Assembly (NCBI RefSeq): GCF_003076515.1
Contig: NZ_CP022390.1
Coordinates: 1,922,001 to 1,986,000, forward strand
DNA from: Alcaligenes aquatilis
Lineage (GTDB): Bacteria; Pseudomonadota; Gammaproteobacteria; Burkholderiales; Burkholderiaceae_B
Direction of reading: 5' to 3'
DNA: 64,000 nucleotides
A program made the position numbers and the translations under genes. Under the pieces are notes generated by a model. It was not told the origin of the DNA and did no database searches. It saw nothing but the letters and a program-made list of their open reading frames with translations. This document shows positions 26,711 to 36,073 of the stretch, piece after piece. The first letter of the stretch is position 1. Each line of letters begins with the position of its first letter.

Positions 26711-27910
26711 ATGACATCCACTCATCTTCCATCTCGAACCTACCTGTATTTCCTGGCCCAATCCATCAACCTGACTACTGCCGTCATGTCCGTCACCATG
26801 GCAGCACTGGTCGGCGGCAGTCTGGCGCCCGAAGCCTGGCTATCGACCGTGCCTTACGGTTTTCAGTTCCTGTTTGTGATGCTGTTTACCCTGCCTGCGT
26901 CCAAGCTGATGGCCGCCATAGGCCGAAAAAAATCCTTTCTGCTGGCCTGTCTGCCCTTGGCCGCCTCTGGCGTGGTCGGTTACTGGGCAATCGAAATGAA
27001 GCAGTTTTCCTGGCTGGTGGCCTCACATGCCCTACTGGGTATTTATATTGCCTTTGCCAACTTCAACCGCTTTGCCGCCACCGACGGGCTTAGCGCCGCG
27101 TTAAAACCGCGAGCCATTTCCTTGGTCGTAGCCGGAGGGGTGATTGCCGCCGTATCGGGCCCTTTGCTGATACGGGGTTTGAAAACCAGCAGCTTTGGGC
27201 CCGAGTTTGCCGCCTGCTATGCCGCTTTCACCGTGTTGGCCGTCGTCTCATTCATTCTGAATCTGTGCATCAAACCCATACAGCCTGCTCAACAGGCTGC
27301 ACGCAAACCAGGCAACCGTGGCCAGACCTTAAGCCTGGTACTGCATAACAAGACACTGGCCATCGCCATTTGCATCGCCGCGATTGGCTACGGCATCATG
27401 AACCTGCTGATGATTCAGGCCTCCATGCACATGTCCCACCTGCATGTACATTTTTCAGATATCAGCACCGCGATTCAATGGCATGTACTGGCCATGTTCG
27501 CCCCTTCTTTCTTTACCGGCTTTCTGATTCAGAAGTTTGGTTTGAAAACCATTGCCATTACCGGTATTTTGCTTTTGCTCTTGAGCAGCCTGATCAACAT
27601 CGTGGGCCACAGCTATACGACGCTCAGCCTTTCCTTATTGATTCTAGGCTTAGGCTGGAACTTTACTTATGTGGGTGGCAGCGCCTTGCTGACACAGGCC
27701 CTGGAAGGCAAACCGCACTCTCTGGAAGTACAGGGTGTGAATGATCTGGGGGTTTCCATCTGCGCCACACTGGGGGCCTTCGCTCCGGCCTTTCTGTTCA
27801 GCTTTGCTGGCTGGGGCGGCACCAATATTCTGTCCGCCATTATCTGCCTGGTGCTATTGCTGCTGTCCCTGCTCTATATCCAGCCCACAACGACAAGCAC
27901 CAAGCCTTAG
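26711..27910 (+). CDS. MFS transporter of unknown substrate
   Basis: 399 residues with about twelve hydrophobic segments and the loop 2-3 motif in shortened form (SKLMAAIGRKKSFLLAC). The protein begins with TYLYFLAQSINLTTAVMSVTMAALVG and has the look of efflux-type MFS proteins (YfcJ/YbfB-like group) without a recognised substrate. It is divergent from the MocR regulator, which suggests induction by an amine or amino compound. The ribosome site is weak. A strong terminator follows at 27954. Confidence 0.82.
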   Translation: MTSTHLPSRTYLYFLAQSINLTTAVMSVTMAALVGGSLAPEAWLSTVPYGFQFLFVMLFTLPASKLMAAIGRKKSFLLACLPLAASGVVGYWAIEMKQFSWLVASHALLGIYIAFANFNRFAATDGLSAALKPRAISLVVAGGVIAAVSGPLLIRGLKTSSFGPEFAACYAAFTVLAVVSFILNLCIKPIQPAQQAARKPGNRGQTLSLVLHNKTLAIAICIAAIGYGIMNLLMIQASMHMSHLHVHFSDISTAIQWHVLAMFAPSFFTGFLIQKFGLKTIAITGILLLLLSSLINIVGHSYTTLSLSLLILGLGWNFTYVGGSALLTQALEGKPHSLEVQGVNDLGVSICATLGAFAPAFLFSFAGWGGTNILSAIICLVLLLLSLLYIQPTTTSTKP

Positions 27911-28225
27911 AACCGGGTCTGCCAAGATCACAACAGACTCGCCGTTATCGATGAAATCGCCGCTGACCTGTATGGAAAGCGGCGATTTTTTTGCCTGCAT
28001 CAATAATCGAAAGCCATGAAAATCAGATAGTTCTTACTTCGCAAGCTGAATCTGCATGTTCCAATTTCATGCACACAACACGCTAATGCAAACTGCCTCT
28101 ATTCGAACGGACCATCGCCTAAACAGGCGCCAGGCCCACCATTTTCTCGGTTTGCAGCACGGCTCGAATTCAATGCTCGCCCCTCAAAAAACGGAATAAA
28201 GATAGTCGAACATCTCGAGGAATTT
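27911..28225. other. gap between MFS gene and lipoprotein gene
   Basis: 315 bases; it holds the terminator at 27954-27992 and an AT-rich stretch before 28226 that presumably carries the lipoprotein promoter. No gene was found. Confidence 0.6.
27954..27992 (+). terminator. intrinsic terminator after the MFS gene
   Basis: AAATCGCCGC (27954-27963) and GCGGCGATTT (27979-27988) form a perfect 10-base stem leading into a seven-T run. Confidence 0.92.
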
Positions 28226-28588
28226 ATGCGATTTACCTTTCCCGGTGCGGCCATTGTGGCCGCCTTTATTTTATCTGCTTGCCAAGCCACCACCCCTACC
28301 CACACGACTGAAGCGCCCATTGCCTCCAGCCAGGAAGATAAATGCTATCAAGAATTCGCCGCGCTAAAAGATCTGGATCCGCTTGCCTACGAAAAATACC
28401 GACAGCAAATGCAAACTATTGACGAGAATTTTGGCGTCTACAAATCCAATGAAGCATTGATTGATGAAAACGCCTCTGAAGTCATGCTGACCGAAGTCAA
28501 TAAGATGCTATCTCTGGTTTGTGTCCGGATTAATAACGCTGTCTATTCCAACATGATGGATCGCGTTCAAAGCCTGAACAAGCTATGA
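28226..28588 (+). CDS. small lipoprotein of unknown function
   Basis: 120 residues with a CGAGGAA ribosome site. A signal peptide (MRFTFPGAAIVAAFILSAC) ends in the lipobox LSAC, so Cys19 should be lipidated and the mature part, about 100 residues, anchored to a membrane facing the periplasm. The mature protein is acidic and helical, with two further cysteines (DKCYQEF and LVCVRIN) that could form a disulfide. Its stop overlaps the start of the next gene (ATGA), so the two products probably act together in the envelope. No family recognised. Confidence 0.8.
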   Translation: MRFTFPGAAIVAAFILSACQATTPTHTTEAPIASSQEDKCYQEFAALKDLDPLAYEKYRQQMQTIDENFGVYKSNEALIDENASEVMLTEVNKMLSLVCVRINNAVYSNMMDRVQSLNKL

Positions 28589-29838
28589 GAAAGTACATGA
28601 ACGCAGCACTTTGCTGCAGTTTGCTGCTGTTTTACGAGGCGTCCCATTCGGTTGGCACTGGTCTTCTGGACCGCTTGGCCCATGAAAACATCATTGGCGA
28701 TGGCCTTGCCCGCCCGCAAGGGGACGAGCACTCGGCACGAGCCAACGCCATCCCCGTCACACCGAACACCACAAACCAGGCCGAGCACCATGCCTTACTC
28801 AGAAACGAGCTGCATCAGGCCAACACACAACTGATCGCCTTACAACAACGCTTGTCAGATAGCGAAAACCTGAACAGCCAACTGCAACAACAGTTGCTGC
28901 AACTACACGCAGAGCCAGACGGCTCCATGATCTTGGCCCCCATTGCTCTCGATCAGGAACAGAACCTGGCGCGCATCAAGGATTTAAGTCAGCGCCTGGA
29001 ACAAGAGCTGAACCAGAAACATGCCCTGGAATCAGAGCTGGAGAATTTGCAAAAAACTCGTGGCCACGACCTGCCCAATGGCCTGTCACAAGACAGCAGG
29101 CAGGCTGCGATTGAAATAGCCTCTCTCAAGAAAGACATTGACGACCTGAAAGCAGCAAAGCAAGACTTGCAGCACCGGCTGGTCGCACAAGCTCTGACCT
29201 CAAACCAGGCCGAACCCACTGGCGTGCCCAGGCGCATGATTGTAAATAATGCGGCATCAGCCGATGTTCGTCTTAGCTACGCCATCGGTACCTGGTATGC
29301 CGACAGTGCGCCACACGAGACACAGAAACTGGCCTCTATCGGCAAGAAGCTAGATTTACAAGCCTTCTCCCAAGGTTTTAGCGACAAGATAGACCAGCGC
29401 CTGCAATTGTCCTCCAGCATCATTTCCGTAGAACTGGCCAATGTCGACAAACTATTGGAACAGGCCATGCTGTCCAAGAACGAGAAACAGGCCCAATCGG
29501 TTCTGGCTGCAGCGGCGGCAGAAAAGGGGGCAGTCAAAATGCAGGATGGCACGGTTTACAAGATCTTGAACAAAGGCAAAGCACCCATGGTGACCGCCAG
29601 CAGCGACATCTTGTTTGAGCTGGACGAAGAGCTGGGAACAGGGGAAATACTGGCCGCCAGAGAAAGCAAAACCAGCCTGACTAAAGATTTGCCCCCCTTA
29701 TTTCAAAGCATCGTCAAACAGCTAGGTATTGGCGGTTCTGCAAGAGTCCATATCCCCATCACCGAGGCTCATGCAGGCACCGGAGTGCCGCCCGGTTCGG
29801 TATCAATTACCACTATCAGGATCATCGGTGTGAAATAA
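28585..29838 (+). CDS. coiled-coil protein with degenerate FKBP-type domain
   Basis: 417 residues. An N-terminal hydrophobic stretch (residues 5-20) looks like a signal peptide. Residues about 66-205 are a Gln/Leu-rich coiled coil. Residues 228-315 match the FKBP N-terminal dimerisation domain (SYAIGTWYAD, LDLQAFSQGFSDKI), and 316-417 follow an FKBP barrel in outline (MQDGTVYKILNKGKAP at its start, GTGVPPGSVSITTIRIIGVK at its end). In the middle, however, the usual VxYxGxLxDGxxFDSS active-site block is replaced by ILFELDEELGTGEIL, so isomerase activity is doubtful. A periplasmic chaperone or scaffold working with the coupled lipoprotein is the best guess. Confidence 0.72.
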   Translation: MRKYMNAALCCSLLLFYEASHSVGTGLLDRLAHENIIGDGLARPQGDEHSARANAIPVTPNTTNQAEHHALLRNELHQANTQLIALQQRLSDSENLNSQLQQQLLQLHAEPDGSMILAPIALDQEQNLARIKDLSQRLEQELNQKHALESELENLQKTRGHDLPNGLSQDSRQAAIEIASLKKDIDDLKAAKQDLQHRLVAQALTSNQAEPTGVPRRMIVNNAASADVRLSYAIGTWYADSAPHETQKLASIGKKLDLQAFSQGFSDKIDQRLQLSSSIISVELANVDKLLEQAMLSKNEKQAQSVLAAAAAEKGAVKMQDGTVYKILNKGKAPMVTASSDILFELDEELGTGEILAARESKTSLTKDLPPLFQSIVKQLGIGGSARVHIPITEAHAGTGVPPGSVSITTIRIIGVK

Positions 29839-29878
29839 GAAAAATGCCGATACTCGTATAAAAATCGAGTATCGGCAT
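29838..29878 (-). terminator. terminator between convergent FKBP-like and SDR genes
   Basis: ATGCCGATACTCG (29844-29856) and CGAGTATCGGCAT (29866-29878) form a perfect 13-base stem with a 9-base loop. On the minus strand it is followed by TTTTTCTTATTT, a proper U-tract for transcripts coming from the SDR gene; on the plus strand the stem may also stop transcription although only CTTG follows. Confidence 0.88.
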
Positions 29879-29954
29879 CTTGACTGGTTTAAGTCCCAAG
29901 CTACGGTGGCGGATTCATGCCTTCAAACGAAAAAAGAACTTCTACCATGATCGC

Positions 29955-30707
29955 TTACTTGGCGGTATACCCGCCATCGGCCACCATACACGCCCCCGTC
30001 ATGAAACTGGCCCCGTCCGAGAGCAGGAAAGCAATCGCGTGGGCAATTTCATCGGCATGACCCAAACGGCCAATCGGATGTTGGTCCACGAGTGCTGCAC
30101 GGGCGGCATCATCTAAACCCGACAGAATCGGCGTATCCACATAACCGGGGTGGATGGTGTTGATGCGTACACCTTTGGAGGAATACTCCAGCGCAGCCGA
30201 GCGGCTCAAGCCAATCACCCCGTGTTTGGCGGCGTTGTAGCCGGGCAAAGTGGGGTTGGCCACCAGCCCCATGATGGACGACATATTGACGATAGCGCCC
30301 CCGCCGGCGGCCAAAATGGCGGGGATCTGATAGCGCAGACCATAGGCCACGCCGTTCAGGTTGATGTCGATCAGGCGACGCCAGCCGTCCAGATCCATCT
30401 CGCCAGCCGGGCCGGAATCCCCGGCCACACCGGCGTTATTGACGGCAAAGTGCAAAGCACCGAAATGTTCAATAGCGCCATCAACAGCGGCTTTCAGCTG
30501 ATCGGGCTGAGTCACGTCGGCCACGTTCGCCACCGCCTTGCCACCGGCCTGCTCAATTTCCTTGACCACGGCCTGGACCGCGTCGGCCTGTACATCAGAC
30601 ACCACAACCGACAGACCATTGGCCGCCAGCAGGCGGGCCGTTGCGGCACCGATACCCGAAGCGGCGCCCGTCACCAGAACAGAATGGCCGGAAAATGAGT
30701 ACTTCAT
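29955..30707 (-). CDS. short-chain dehydrogenase/reductase, last gene of the PHB cluster
   Basis: 250 residues, classical SDR: VTGAASGIGAATARLL for NAD(P), NNAGVAG, catalytic Ser in NMSSIMG, and YNAAKHGVIG with Tyr-x3-Lys, ending in CMVADGGYTAK. The substrate is not defined by sequence. An Asp (SDVQAD) after the second strand favours NAD+, so an oxidation such as that of 3-hydroxybutyrate or another hydroxy acid is plausible in this PHB setting. It follows the DUF3141 gene by 37 bases with its own AGGAG site and ends at a strong terminator. Confidence 0.88.
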   Translation of the reverse strand: MKYSFSGHSVLVTGAASGIGAATARLLAANGLSVVVSDVQADAVQAVVKEIEQAGGKAVANVADVTQPDQLKAAVDGAIEHFGALHFAVNNAGVAGDSGPAGEMDLDGWRRLIDINLNGVAYGLRYQIPAILAAGGGAIVNMSSIMGLVANPTLPGYNAAKHGVIGLSRSAALEYSSKGVRINTIHPGYVDTPILSGLDDAARAALVDQHPIGRLGHADEIAHAIAFLLSDGASFMTGACMVADGGYTAK

Positions 30708-30744
30708 ACTGACAACTCCTTCAAAAATTCACTGGAACCCAGTC

Positions 30745-33546
30745 TCAAGACTTGCGCTGACGAGTCCTGGATGCAGCACCCGTGCTGGCAGGCTTGGTGG
30801 CCGCCACCTTGCCTTGCCCGGATGCTGGCAAGGAGGTCGTTGCAGGCTTGGCGGCGGATTTGCTTGCTGGCGAGGCAGGTGCTGACTTGACGGCTGGAGT
30901 CCCGACAGCGCTAGTTGCTTTACCCGTTTCCTTGCTGGGTTCTACCGATTTAGCCTGAGGTTTAGCCATGGCATTACTCTTTGCTTTTGTAGCGGCACCG
31001 ACCTTGGTCTCCCCTACGGAGCGAGAGACAGGCTTGTCAACAGCGGGCTTAGCCGCCGCGTGAGCCGGAATGCCTGCCGTGGTTTGGGCAAGCGGTTTTG
31101 TTGCTGGCTTGGCGGCTGCTTTCACTGGCGCTGTTGCAGCTGTTTTAGCGCTCGTACCTGTTGACGATGTGCCCGTCGATTTCGCAGCCGTTTTCCTTAC
31201 TGGCTGGGCCGTCCTTGGCTTGGCGGACGCAGGAGCAGCCGACTTCCTGGCCACTGCTGGCGTCGTTTTAGCAGCGGCTTTCGTTGTGACCTTGCTGGCC
31301 GTTTCGGCAACGGGTTTGTCGTCCGCACTGCTCGACTTCCCGCCCTGCTCTTGTTGTTTAGCCGCTGCCTCGAACAAGCCCAACACTTCTTCAGAGGCCT
31401 TGACCACCGCCTCGGGGGCGGCATCCTGCTCGTCAATCGCACTGATCAGTTTCTTGATCAGGGACGCTACCAGACGGATTTCCTCTGGCTTATGTTTGCT
31501 CAACAGATGCGGAATCGCTTCTACGGCCTTATGACCGTGGTGCGCCAGCACCAAGGCTTGCTCGCGAATCGCTGCGCGCATTTTTTCAATATCAACGTGG
31601 CCCGTATCGTACTGCTCGCGCAAGCGCATGGCGGCATGGTGATAACGCTCATCAACGCTGTGACGCTGTTTGGCAATATGGAACAAACCGCGCAGTGCCG
31701 CTTCCAGCAAACCGCCCTCGTTCAACAAACCGTCCAGCCTGTGCATTTGCTGACGCACAAATGCCAGATGCTCAGGCGAGCTGCCAGGATGCGGGCGTGC
31801 CGGTGCAGAATCACCCGGCGCATGCCCTGCCAAGGCCATCAGCAAAGGCGAACCATACACCGTGTCAAACCAGATCTGATAAATACTGTCGCGACGGTCG
31901 CGGTAATTATTCAAGACCCGTTCCATGGCTTGGGAGAAATTCTCTTGCGCCTCCAGAAACAGATTGTCTTTGTCGACAGTCTGACGCTGCTGGCTAATGT
32001 TCTCGGCCCATTGATGAATCGTAGCGGCCCAAGGATGGGTGCTGGTCCAGGATTCGTAGGACAGGCGCATGGGATGCAAGGTTTCCAGCAGTGCAGCGGT
32101 ATAAGGCGTGGTCAAAGCTTTGACCCACGGCTGTAAAGTGCTCTTGTAGAAAGCCAAATTGATTTCCGACAAGCGTGCAGCCGCAGCAAAGCGACGGTCT
32201 GACTCAGGGTCAGGTTGCACAATCTCGGCAATTTCAGCCAGATTGCTTTGACGCACCGACATCAGATACGGGTCGTTCAGCAAGGTGTCGTCGTCAGGTG
32301 TTTCCTCGACGGTGGCCCGATAAATACCAGCAGGCAGTAGATCAATTTGATCAATGGTGCTGGCAAACTTACGGTGCTCTTTGCTGCCTACACTGCCCGA
32401 CACAAAAATACCTAAATGCCCGATACGATCATGGGTCGTAAATACAATGGTCTGGTCGTGACTGCGTACATCATCGTCGTCCAGATACAGGTCGGTAATC
32501 CAGCCCAGGGCCTGTGCTGGTGGCGTGATGTTATCGCCAAAGGAGCTGAACACCACAATCGGTGAACGGATATTACGCAGATCAATACGGATGCCATCTG
32601 AAGTCAGTAACTGAGCCGTAGACAGCTTGTTGCCGATGAACAGATTGTCCACGATGTACTGCATTTCCACATCGTTCAGAAAGACATAACCGCCCCAGTA
32701 CTTCTCGAAGCCGATATAGCGTTCGGCCTCAGTGTCTGCCTTGGCGTACACGTTGTACTGCTTGGTCCACAAGGTATTGGCAGGGTCCAGGTTCTCGAAG
32801 TTCTTGACCAGCCACGCGCCATCAAAACGGCCATTGCCCAGATCGCTGGTCATGGCGGTCAACCAGCTCCCCCCCAGCAAACCTCCGGCATAACGCATGG
32901 GGTTGCGACCGGCCCAGTAGGACAGGGGCGCGCCGGCCAGAATCAGCGGGCCAAACAGCTCCGGCCAGACAGCAGCAGCCATCATGACCTGCCAGCCTGC
33001 CTGACAATTGCCGATCACTACCGGCTTGCCCTGACTTTCCGGATGCAGTTCAGCCGCTTTGCTGACAAAGGCGGCATGAGCACGCATCACGTCCTCGACC
33101 GTCTGGCCGGGAACAGGGTCAGGTAAAAAACCGACGAAATAGCAAGGGTGCCCGGCTTGCAGCGCAGCACCGATTTCACTGTCGGACTTAAAGCCACCGA
33201 TGCCCGGTCCATGCCCGGCCCGGGGGTCTACCACCAGGAAAGGACGTTTGCTGGGATCGGTAGGCTGATCATCCGGTGCCAGAATGCGCACCATCAGATA
33301 GTTAACGGGTCGGGGAAGAGTCAGACCCGACATGACCAGTTCAGCCGGGAAGTTCAACACATTGGGCACGTCAAGCTTGCGTTGGGCCTGGTACTGATCC
33401 CCGACCTGACGCTCGATGTCGGCATACAGAATGGTGCGCTGCCAGGCATCCACAAAGTACGAGGAGACGGTCTGACCCAGGTTCCAGGGATTCATCATCC
33501 AGGAGGACCAAGCCGTGCTGTCATCACGAGACTTATCTGTCATCAT
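30745..33546 (-). CDS. DUF3141 PHA-synthase-like protein with Lys/Ala-rich tail
   Basis: 933 residues. Residues about 60-390 form an alpha/beta-hydrolase domain related in layout to PHA synthases: a Cys in the lipase-box position (GNCQAGW, Cys181), Asp338 in FSSFGDNITPP and His377 in HDRIGHLGIF. A helical middle part (about 420-735) resembles phasin-like helices. The last 200 or so residues are low-complexity Ala/Lys/Thr/Pro (KAAAK, AAKPATKP), like histone H1 or the DNA-binding tail of PhaF. It follows phaA by 25 bases. By inference it could attach PHB granules to DNA, or act as a granule-bound acyltransferase or hydrolase. The ATG at 33543 is an alternative start. Confidence 0.82.
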   Translation of the reverse strand: MMTDKSRDDSTAWSSWMMNPWNLGQTVSSYFVDAWQRTILYADIERQVGDQYQAQRKLDVPNVLNFPAELVMSGLTLPRPVNYLMVRILAPDDQPTDPSKRPFLVVDPRAGHGPGIGGFKSDSEIGAALQAGHPCYFVGFLPDPVPGQTVEDVMRAHAAFVSKAAELHPESQGKPVVIGNCQAGWQVMMAAAVWPELFGPLILAGAPLSYWAGRNPMRYAGGLLGGSWLTAMTSDLGNGRFDGAWLVKNFENLDPANTLWTKQYNVYAKADTEAERYIGFEKYWGGYVFLNDVEMQYIVDNLFIGNKLSTAQLLTSDGIRIDLRNIRSPIVVFSSFGDNITPPAQALGWITDLYLDDDDVRSHDQTIVFTTHDRIGHLGIFVSGSVGSKEHRKFASTIDQIDLLPAGIYRATVEETPDDDTLLNDPYLMSVRQSNLAEIAEIVQPDPESDRRFAAAARLSEINLAFYKSTLQPWVKALTTPYTAALLETLHPMRLSYESWTSTHPWAATIHQWAENISQQRQTVDKDNLFLEAQENFSQAMERVLNNYRDRRDSIYQIWFDTVYGSPLLMALAGHAPGDSAPARPHPGSSPEHLAFVRQQMHRLDGLLNEGGLLEAALRGLFHIAKQRHSVDERYHHAAMRLREQYDTGHVDIEKMRAAIREQALVLAHHGHKAVEAIPHLLSKHKPEEIRLVASLIKKLISAIDEQDAAPEAVVKASEEVLGLFEAAAKQQEQGGKSSSADDKPVAETASKVTTKAAAKTTPAVARKSAAPASAKPRTAQPVRKTAAKSTGTSSTGTSAKTAATAPVKAAAKPATKPLAQTTAGIPAHAAAKPAVDKPVSRSVGETKVGAATKAKSNAMAKPQAKSVEPSKETGKATSAVGTPAVKSAPASPASKSAAKPATTSLPASGQGKVAATKPASTGAASRTRQRKS

Positions 33547-33571
33547 CTTCTCCCTTCAATCAGCTATCTGT

Positions 33572-34756
33572 TCAAGCGGCCTCAATAGCAATCGCTACGC
33601 CTTGACCACCGCCAATGCACAAGGTGGCCAGACCTTTCTGGGCACCACGGCGACGCATTTCATGAACCAGTGTCACCAGCACACGCGCGCCGGAGGCACC
33701 AATGGGGTGACCCAAAGCAATGGCACCGCCATTGACGTTGACCTTGTTCATATCCCACTGCAAGTCTTTGGCCACCGCCAGCGATTGAGCGGCAAAGGCT
33801 TCATTGGCTTCGATCAGGTCCAACTGATCCAGCTCCCAGCCCACCTTCTTCAAGACCTTGCGACTGGCCGACACAGGACCAATGCCCATGATGGCCGGGT
33901 CCACGCCAGTGCTGGCCCAACCACGAATCCAGGCCAGAACAGGCAGGCCCAATTCCTTGGCTTTTTCTGCGCTGGCCAGCAACAGCACGGCAGCACCATC
34001 GTTGATGGTGGATGCATTGCCTGCCGTCACCGTACCCTCTTTTTTGAAGGCGGGACGCAACTTGGCCAAGGACTCCAAGGTGGTTTGTGCACGAGGTTGC
34101 TCGTCAGCCTCGACACGAACGGGATCGCCTTTGCGCTGAGGAACCTCGATCGGGGTGATCTCGTCCTTGAAGCGTCCGGCCTCCATAGCGGCGACAGCTT
34201 TACGCTGGGATTCCACGGCAAACGCATCTTGCTGCTCACGGCTGATGCCGTAACGCTCGGCCAGATTCTCTGCGGTAATGCCCATGTGATAATTGTGGAA
34301 GGCATCGGTCAGGCCATCACGCAGCAAGGTATCGTCCATCATGGCATGGCCCAGACCCAAGCCGGTACGCGCCTTGTGTACGACAAACGGGGCCAGGCTC
34401 ATGCTCTCCTGGCCGCCTGCCAGCACCAGATCCGCATCACCCAGGGCGATGGCCTGCGCCGCCAGATTCACCGCTTTCAAACCTGAACCGCACAGCTTGT
34501 TCAGAGACATCGAAGGGACTTCATACGGCAGGCCGGCGTTGACCGCTGCCTGACGGGCCGGATTCTGCCCTGCACCGGCGGTCAGAATCTGGCCCAATAT
34601 GACTTCATCAATCTGCTCGGCTGCCACGCCTGTGCTCTGGAGCACAGCACGAATCAGTTGTGCGCTTAAATCATGAGCGGGCACCGTCGACAGCCCCCCT
34701 TGAAAGCGGCCGATGGGGCTGCGAGTTGCAGCAACAATCGCGATATCTTTGTGCAT
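33572..34756 (-). CDS. phaA: acetyl-CoA acetyltransferase (beta-ketothiolase)
   Basis: 394 residues from ATG 34756, which has an AAAGGA site at the right distance; ATG 34762 and a longer frame exist but fit worse. It condenses two acetyl-CoA to acetoacetyl-CoA, the first step of PHB synthesis. The nucleophilic Cys is in [12 protein letters not shown], the catalytic His in [19 protein letters not shown], and the acid-base Cys in [11 protein letters not shown], all as in biosynthetic thiolases. It is transcribed after phaB with a 70-base gap. Confidence 0.95.
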   Translation of the reverse strand: MHKDIAIVAATRSPIGRFQGGLSTVPAHDLSAQLIRAVLQSTGVAAEQIDEVILGQILTAGAGQNPARQAAVNAGLPYEVPSMSLNKLCGSGLKAVNLAAQAIALGDADLVLAGGQESMSLAPFVVHKARTGLGLGHAMMDDTLLRDGLTDAFHNYHMGITAENLAERYGISREQQDAFAVESQRKAVAAMEAGRFKDEITPIEVPQRKGDPVRVEADEQPRAQTTLESLAKLRPAFKKEGTVTAGNASTINDGAAVLLLASAEKAKELGLPVLAWIRGWASTGVDPAIMGIGPVSASRKVLKKVGWELDQLDLIEANEAFAAQSLAVAKDLQWDMNKVNVNGGAIALGHPIGASGARVLVTLVHEMRRRGAQKGLATLCIGGGQGVAIAIEAA

Positions 34757-34826
34757 ATCCATTCCTTTCGTAAGTCGCAGGCCCGACAAGCGGGCCCATC
34801 CAGGCTGCAGCCGAACAGGGTCGGGC

Positions 34827-35573
34827 TTAGTACATATGCTGGCCGCCATTCATGGCGACATTACTACCTGTCATAAATCCGGCTGCCTCGCTGGCAATAA
34901 AAGCCACCAAAGCGGCTATTTCCTCGGGCTGGCCCAAACGGCCCACCGGGATGCCCGCGATAATGCTGTTACGCACTTCCTCGGGCACCGCCATGACCAT
35001 CTTTGTGGCCAGATAACCAGGAGAGACGGTATTGACCGTGACGCCCTTACGCGCCACTTCCTGAGCCAGCGCTTTGGTAAAACCGTGCATCCCTGCCTTG
35101 GCGGCCGAGTAGTTGGTTTGACCGAACTGCCCCTTGCTACCGTTAATGGAAGAGATATTGATCACCCGACCCCAAGCACGCTCCAGCATGCCGTCGATAA
35201 AAGGCTTGGTCACGTTAAATACCGAGTCCAGATTGACACGCAGCACATCGTCCCACTTGTCTTTGCTGAGCTTGCGGAACGTACCGTCACGTGTAATACC
35301 GGCGTTATTGATCAGGATGTCGACCTGCAGGCCATCCTTCTCAATGGCTTGCGCCATTTGCTGGCACGACTCGAAATCGGCCACGTCAACGTGATAGCCC
35401 TGAAATACATACCCTGCATCGGCCTGCTCTTTTAACCAGACCTGGGCATCGGCCTCACTACGTGAATGAGTCACCAGAACATGGTGGCCCGCATCATGCA
35501 GGGCACGGGCGATCTCTTGGCCCAGACCACCCATCCCTCCTGTCACCAACGCTGTGCGTTTAACCGTAGACAT
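34827..35573 (-). CDS. phaB: acetoacetyl-CoA reductase
   Basis: 248 residues, SDR fold: [43 protein letters not shown] with catalytic Ser/Tyr/Lys, and the family C-terminus [16 protein letters not shown]. The [12 protein letters not shown] block and THSRSEAD (no acidic residue selective for NADH) match NADPH-dependent PhaB, which supplies (R)-3-hydroxybutyryl-CoA to PhaC. It starts five bases after the phasin stop, with its AGGGAG site inside the phasin gene. Confidence 0.95.
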   Translation of the reverse strand: MSTVKRTALVTGGMGGLGQEIARALHDAGHHVLVTHSRSEADAQVWLKEQADAGYVFQGYHVDVADFESCQQMAQAIEKDGLQVDILINNAGITRDGTFRKLSKDKWDDVLRVNLDSVFNVTKPFIDGMLERAWGRVINISSINGSKGQFGQTNYSAAKAGMHGFTKALAQEVARKGVTVNTVSPGYLATKMVMAVPEEVRNSIIAGIPVGRLGQPEEIAALVAFIASEAAGFMTGSNVAMNGGQHMY

Positions 35574-35578
35574 ACCGC

Positions 35579-36025
35579 TTATGCTCCCTTTTTAGTGTCT
35601 GAGGCGCTGGCAGCCGTTGCCCAAGGTGCGCCCCACTGCTTGAAAATATCCATCACAGGCACCGCCGCGCTGGTATCGCTGACGATCGCCATCACCGACT
35701 TCTGCCACGCTTCCAGCGCTTGCTGCAAGCCGGACGTAAATTCAGTCTGGTTCTCGATCGCAAGCTGATTGATGGTCTGGCTGTCATTGACACCGTGCTG
35801 GAACAAACGCCAGAAGGTGTCGGCGGGCAAGGCGGCCAAGGACTGCCAATTGCCGGTTTGCAGCAAGCTCTCGATTTCAGCGGTGGTCTGCTCCATGCTG
35901 CGCAAATTGCTCTTCTGTACAGATTCCAGCCAGCGATGTCCTCCTTCCTGCAGCAGGCGAGTGATACGCAGTTGCAACTCAACATTGGCCTTGTACAGAT
36001 CCAAGGGAAGTGTTTCCATGCTCAT
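35579..36025 (-). CDS. phaP: phasin (PHB granule-associated protein)
   Basis: 148 residues, all-helical and amphipathic, as in the phasin_2 family: ETLPLDLYKANVELQLRITRLLQEGGHRWLE, then FTSGLQQALEAWQKSV. Phasins coat PHB granules and control their size and number. It has a strong AAGGAG site and is the first gene after a terminator-like hairpin, directly before phaB and phaA. Assignment rests on this context as well as on composition. Confidence 0.85.
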   Translation of the reverse strand: MSMETLPLDLYKANVELQLRITRLLQEGGHRWLESVQKSNLRSMEQTTAEIESLLQTGNWQSLAALPADTFWRLFQHGVNDSQTINQLAIENQTEFTSGLQQALEAWQKSVMAIVSDTSAAVPVMDIFKQWGAPWATAASASDTKKGA

Positions 36026-36042
36026 CGAAATCTCCTTAAAGG

Positions 36043-36065
36043 AAAAAAGTGCCCCGTAATGGGGC
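36043..36065 (-). terminator. terminator between exporter permease gene and phasin gene
   Basis: On the minus strand GCCCC-ATTAC-GGGGC is followed by ACTTTTTT. It lies 9 bases beyond the permease stop and only about 17 bases before the phasin start, so any phasin promoter must lie inside the permease gene, or the stem works as an attenuator. Confidence 0.8.
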
Positions 36066-36073
36066 CCAGCCCA

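Noticed and set aside
31070..31534. Long hydrophobic-looking frame opposite the Lys/Ala-rich tail of the DUF3141 gene
   Set aside because: It is the antisense of a low-complexity Ala-rich coding region, which always gives Ala/Val/Leu-rich mirror frames.
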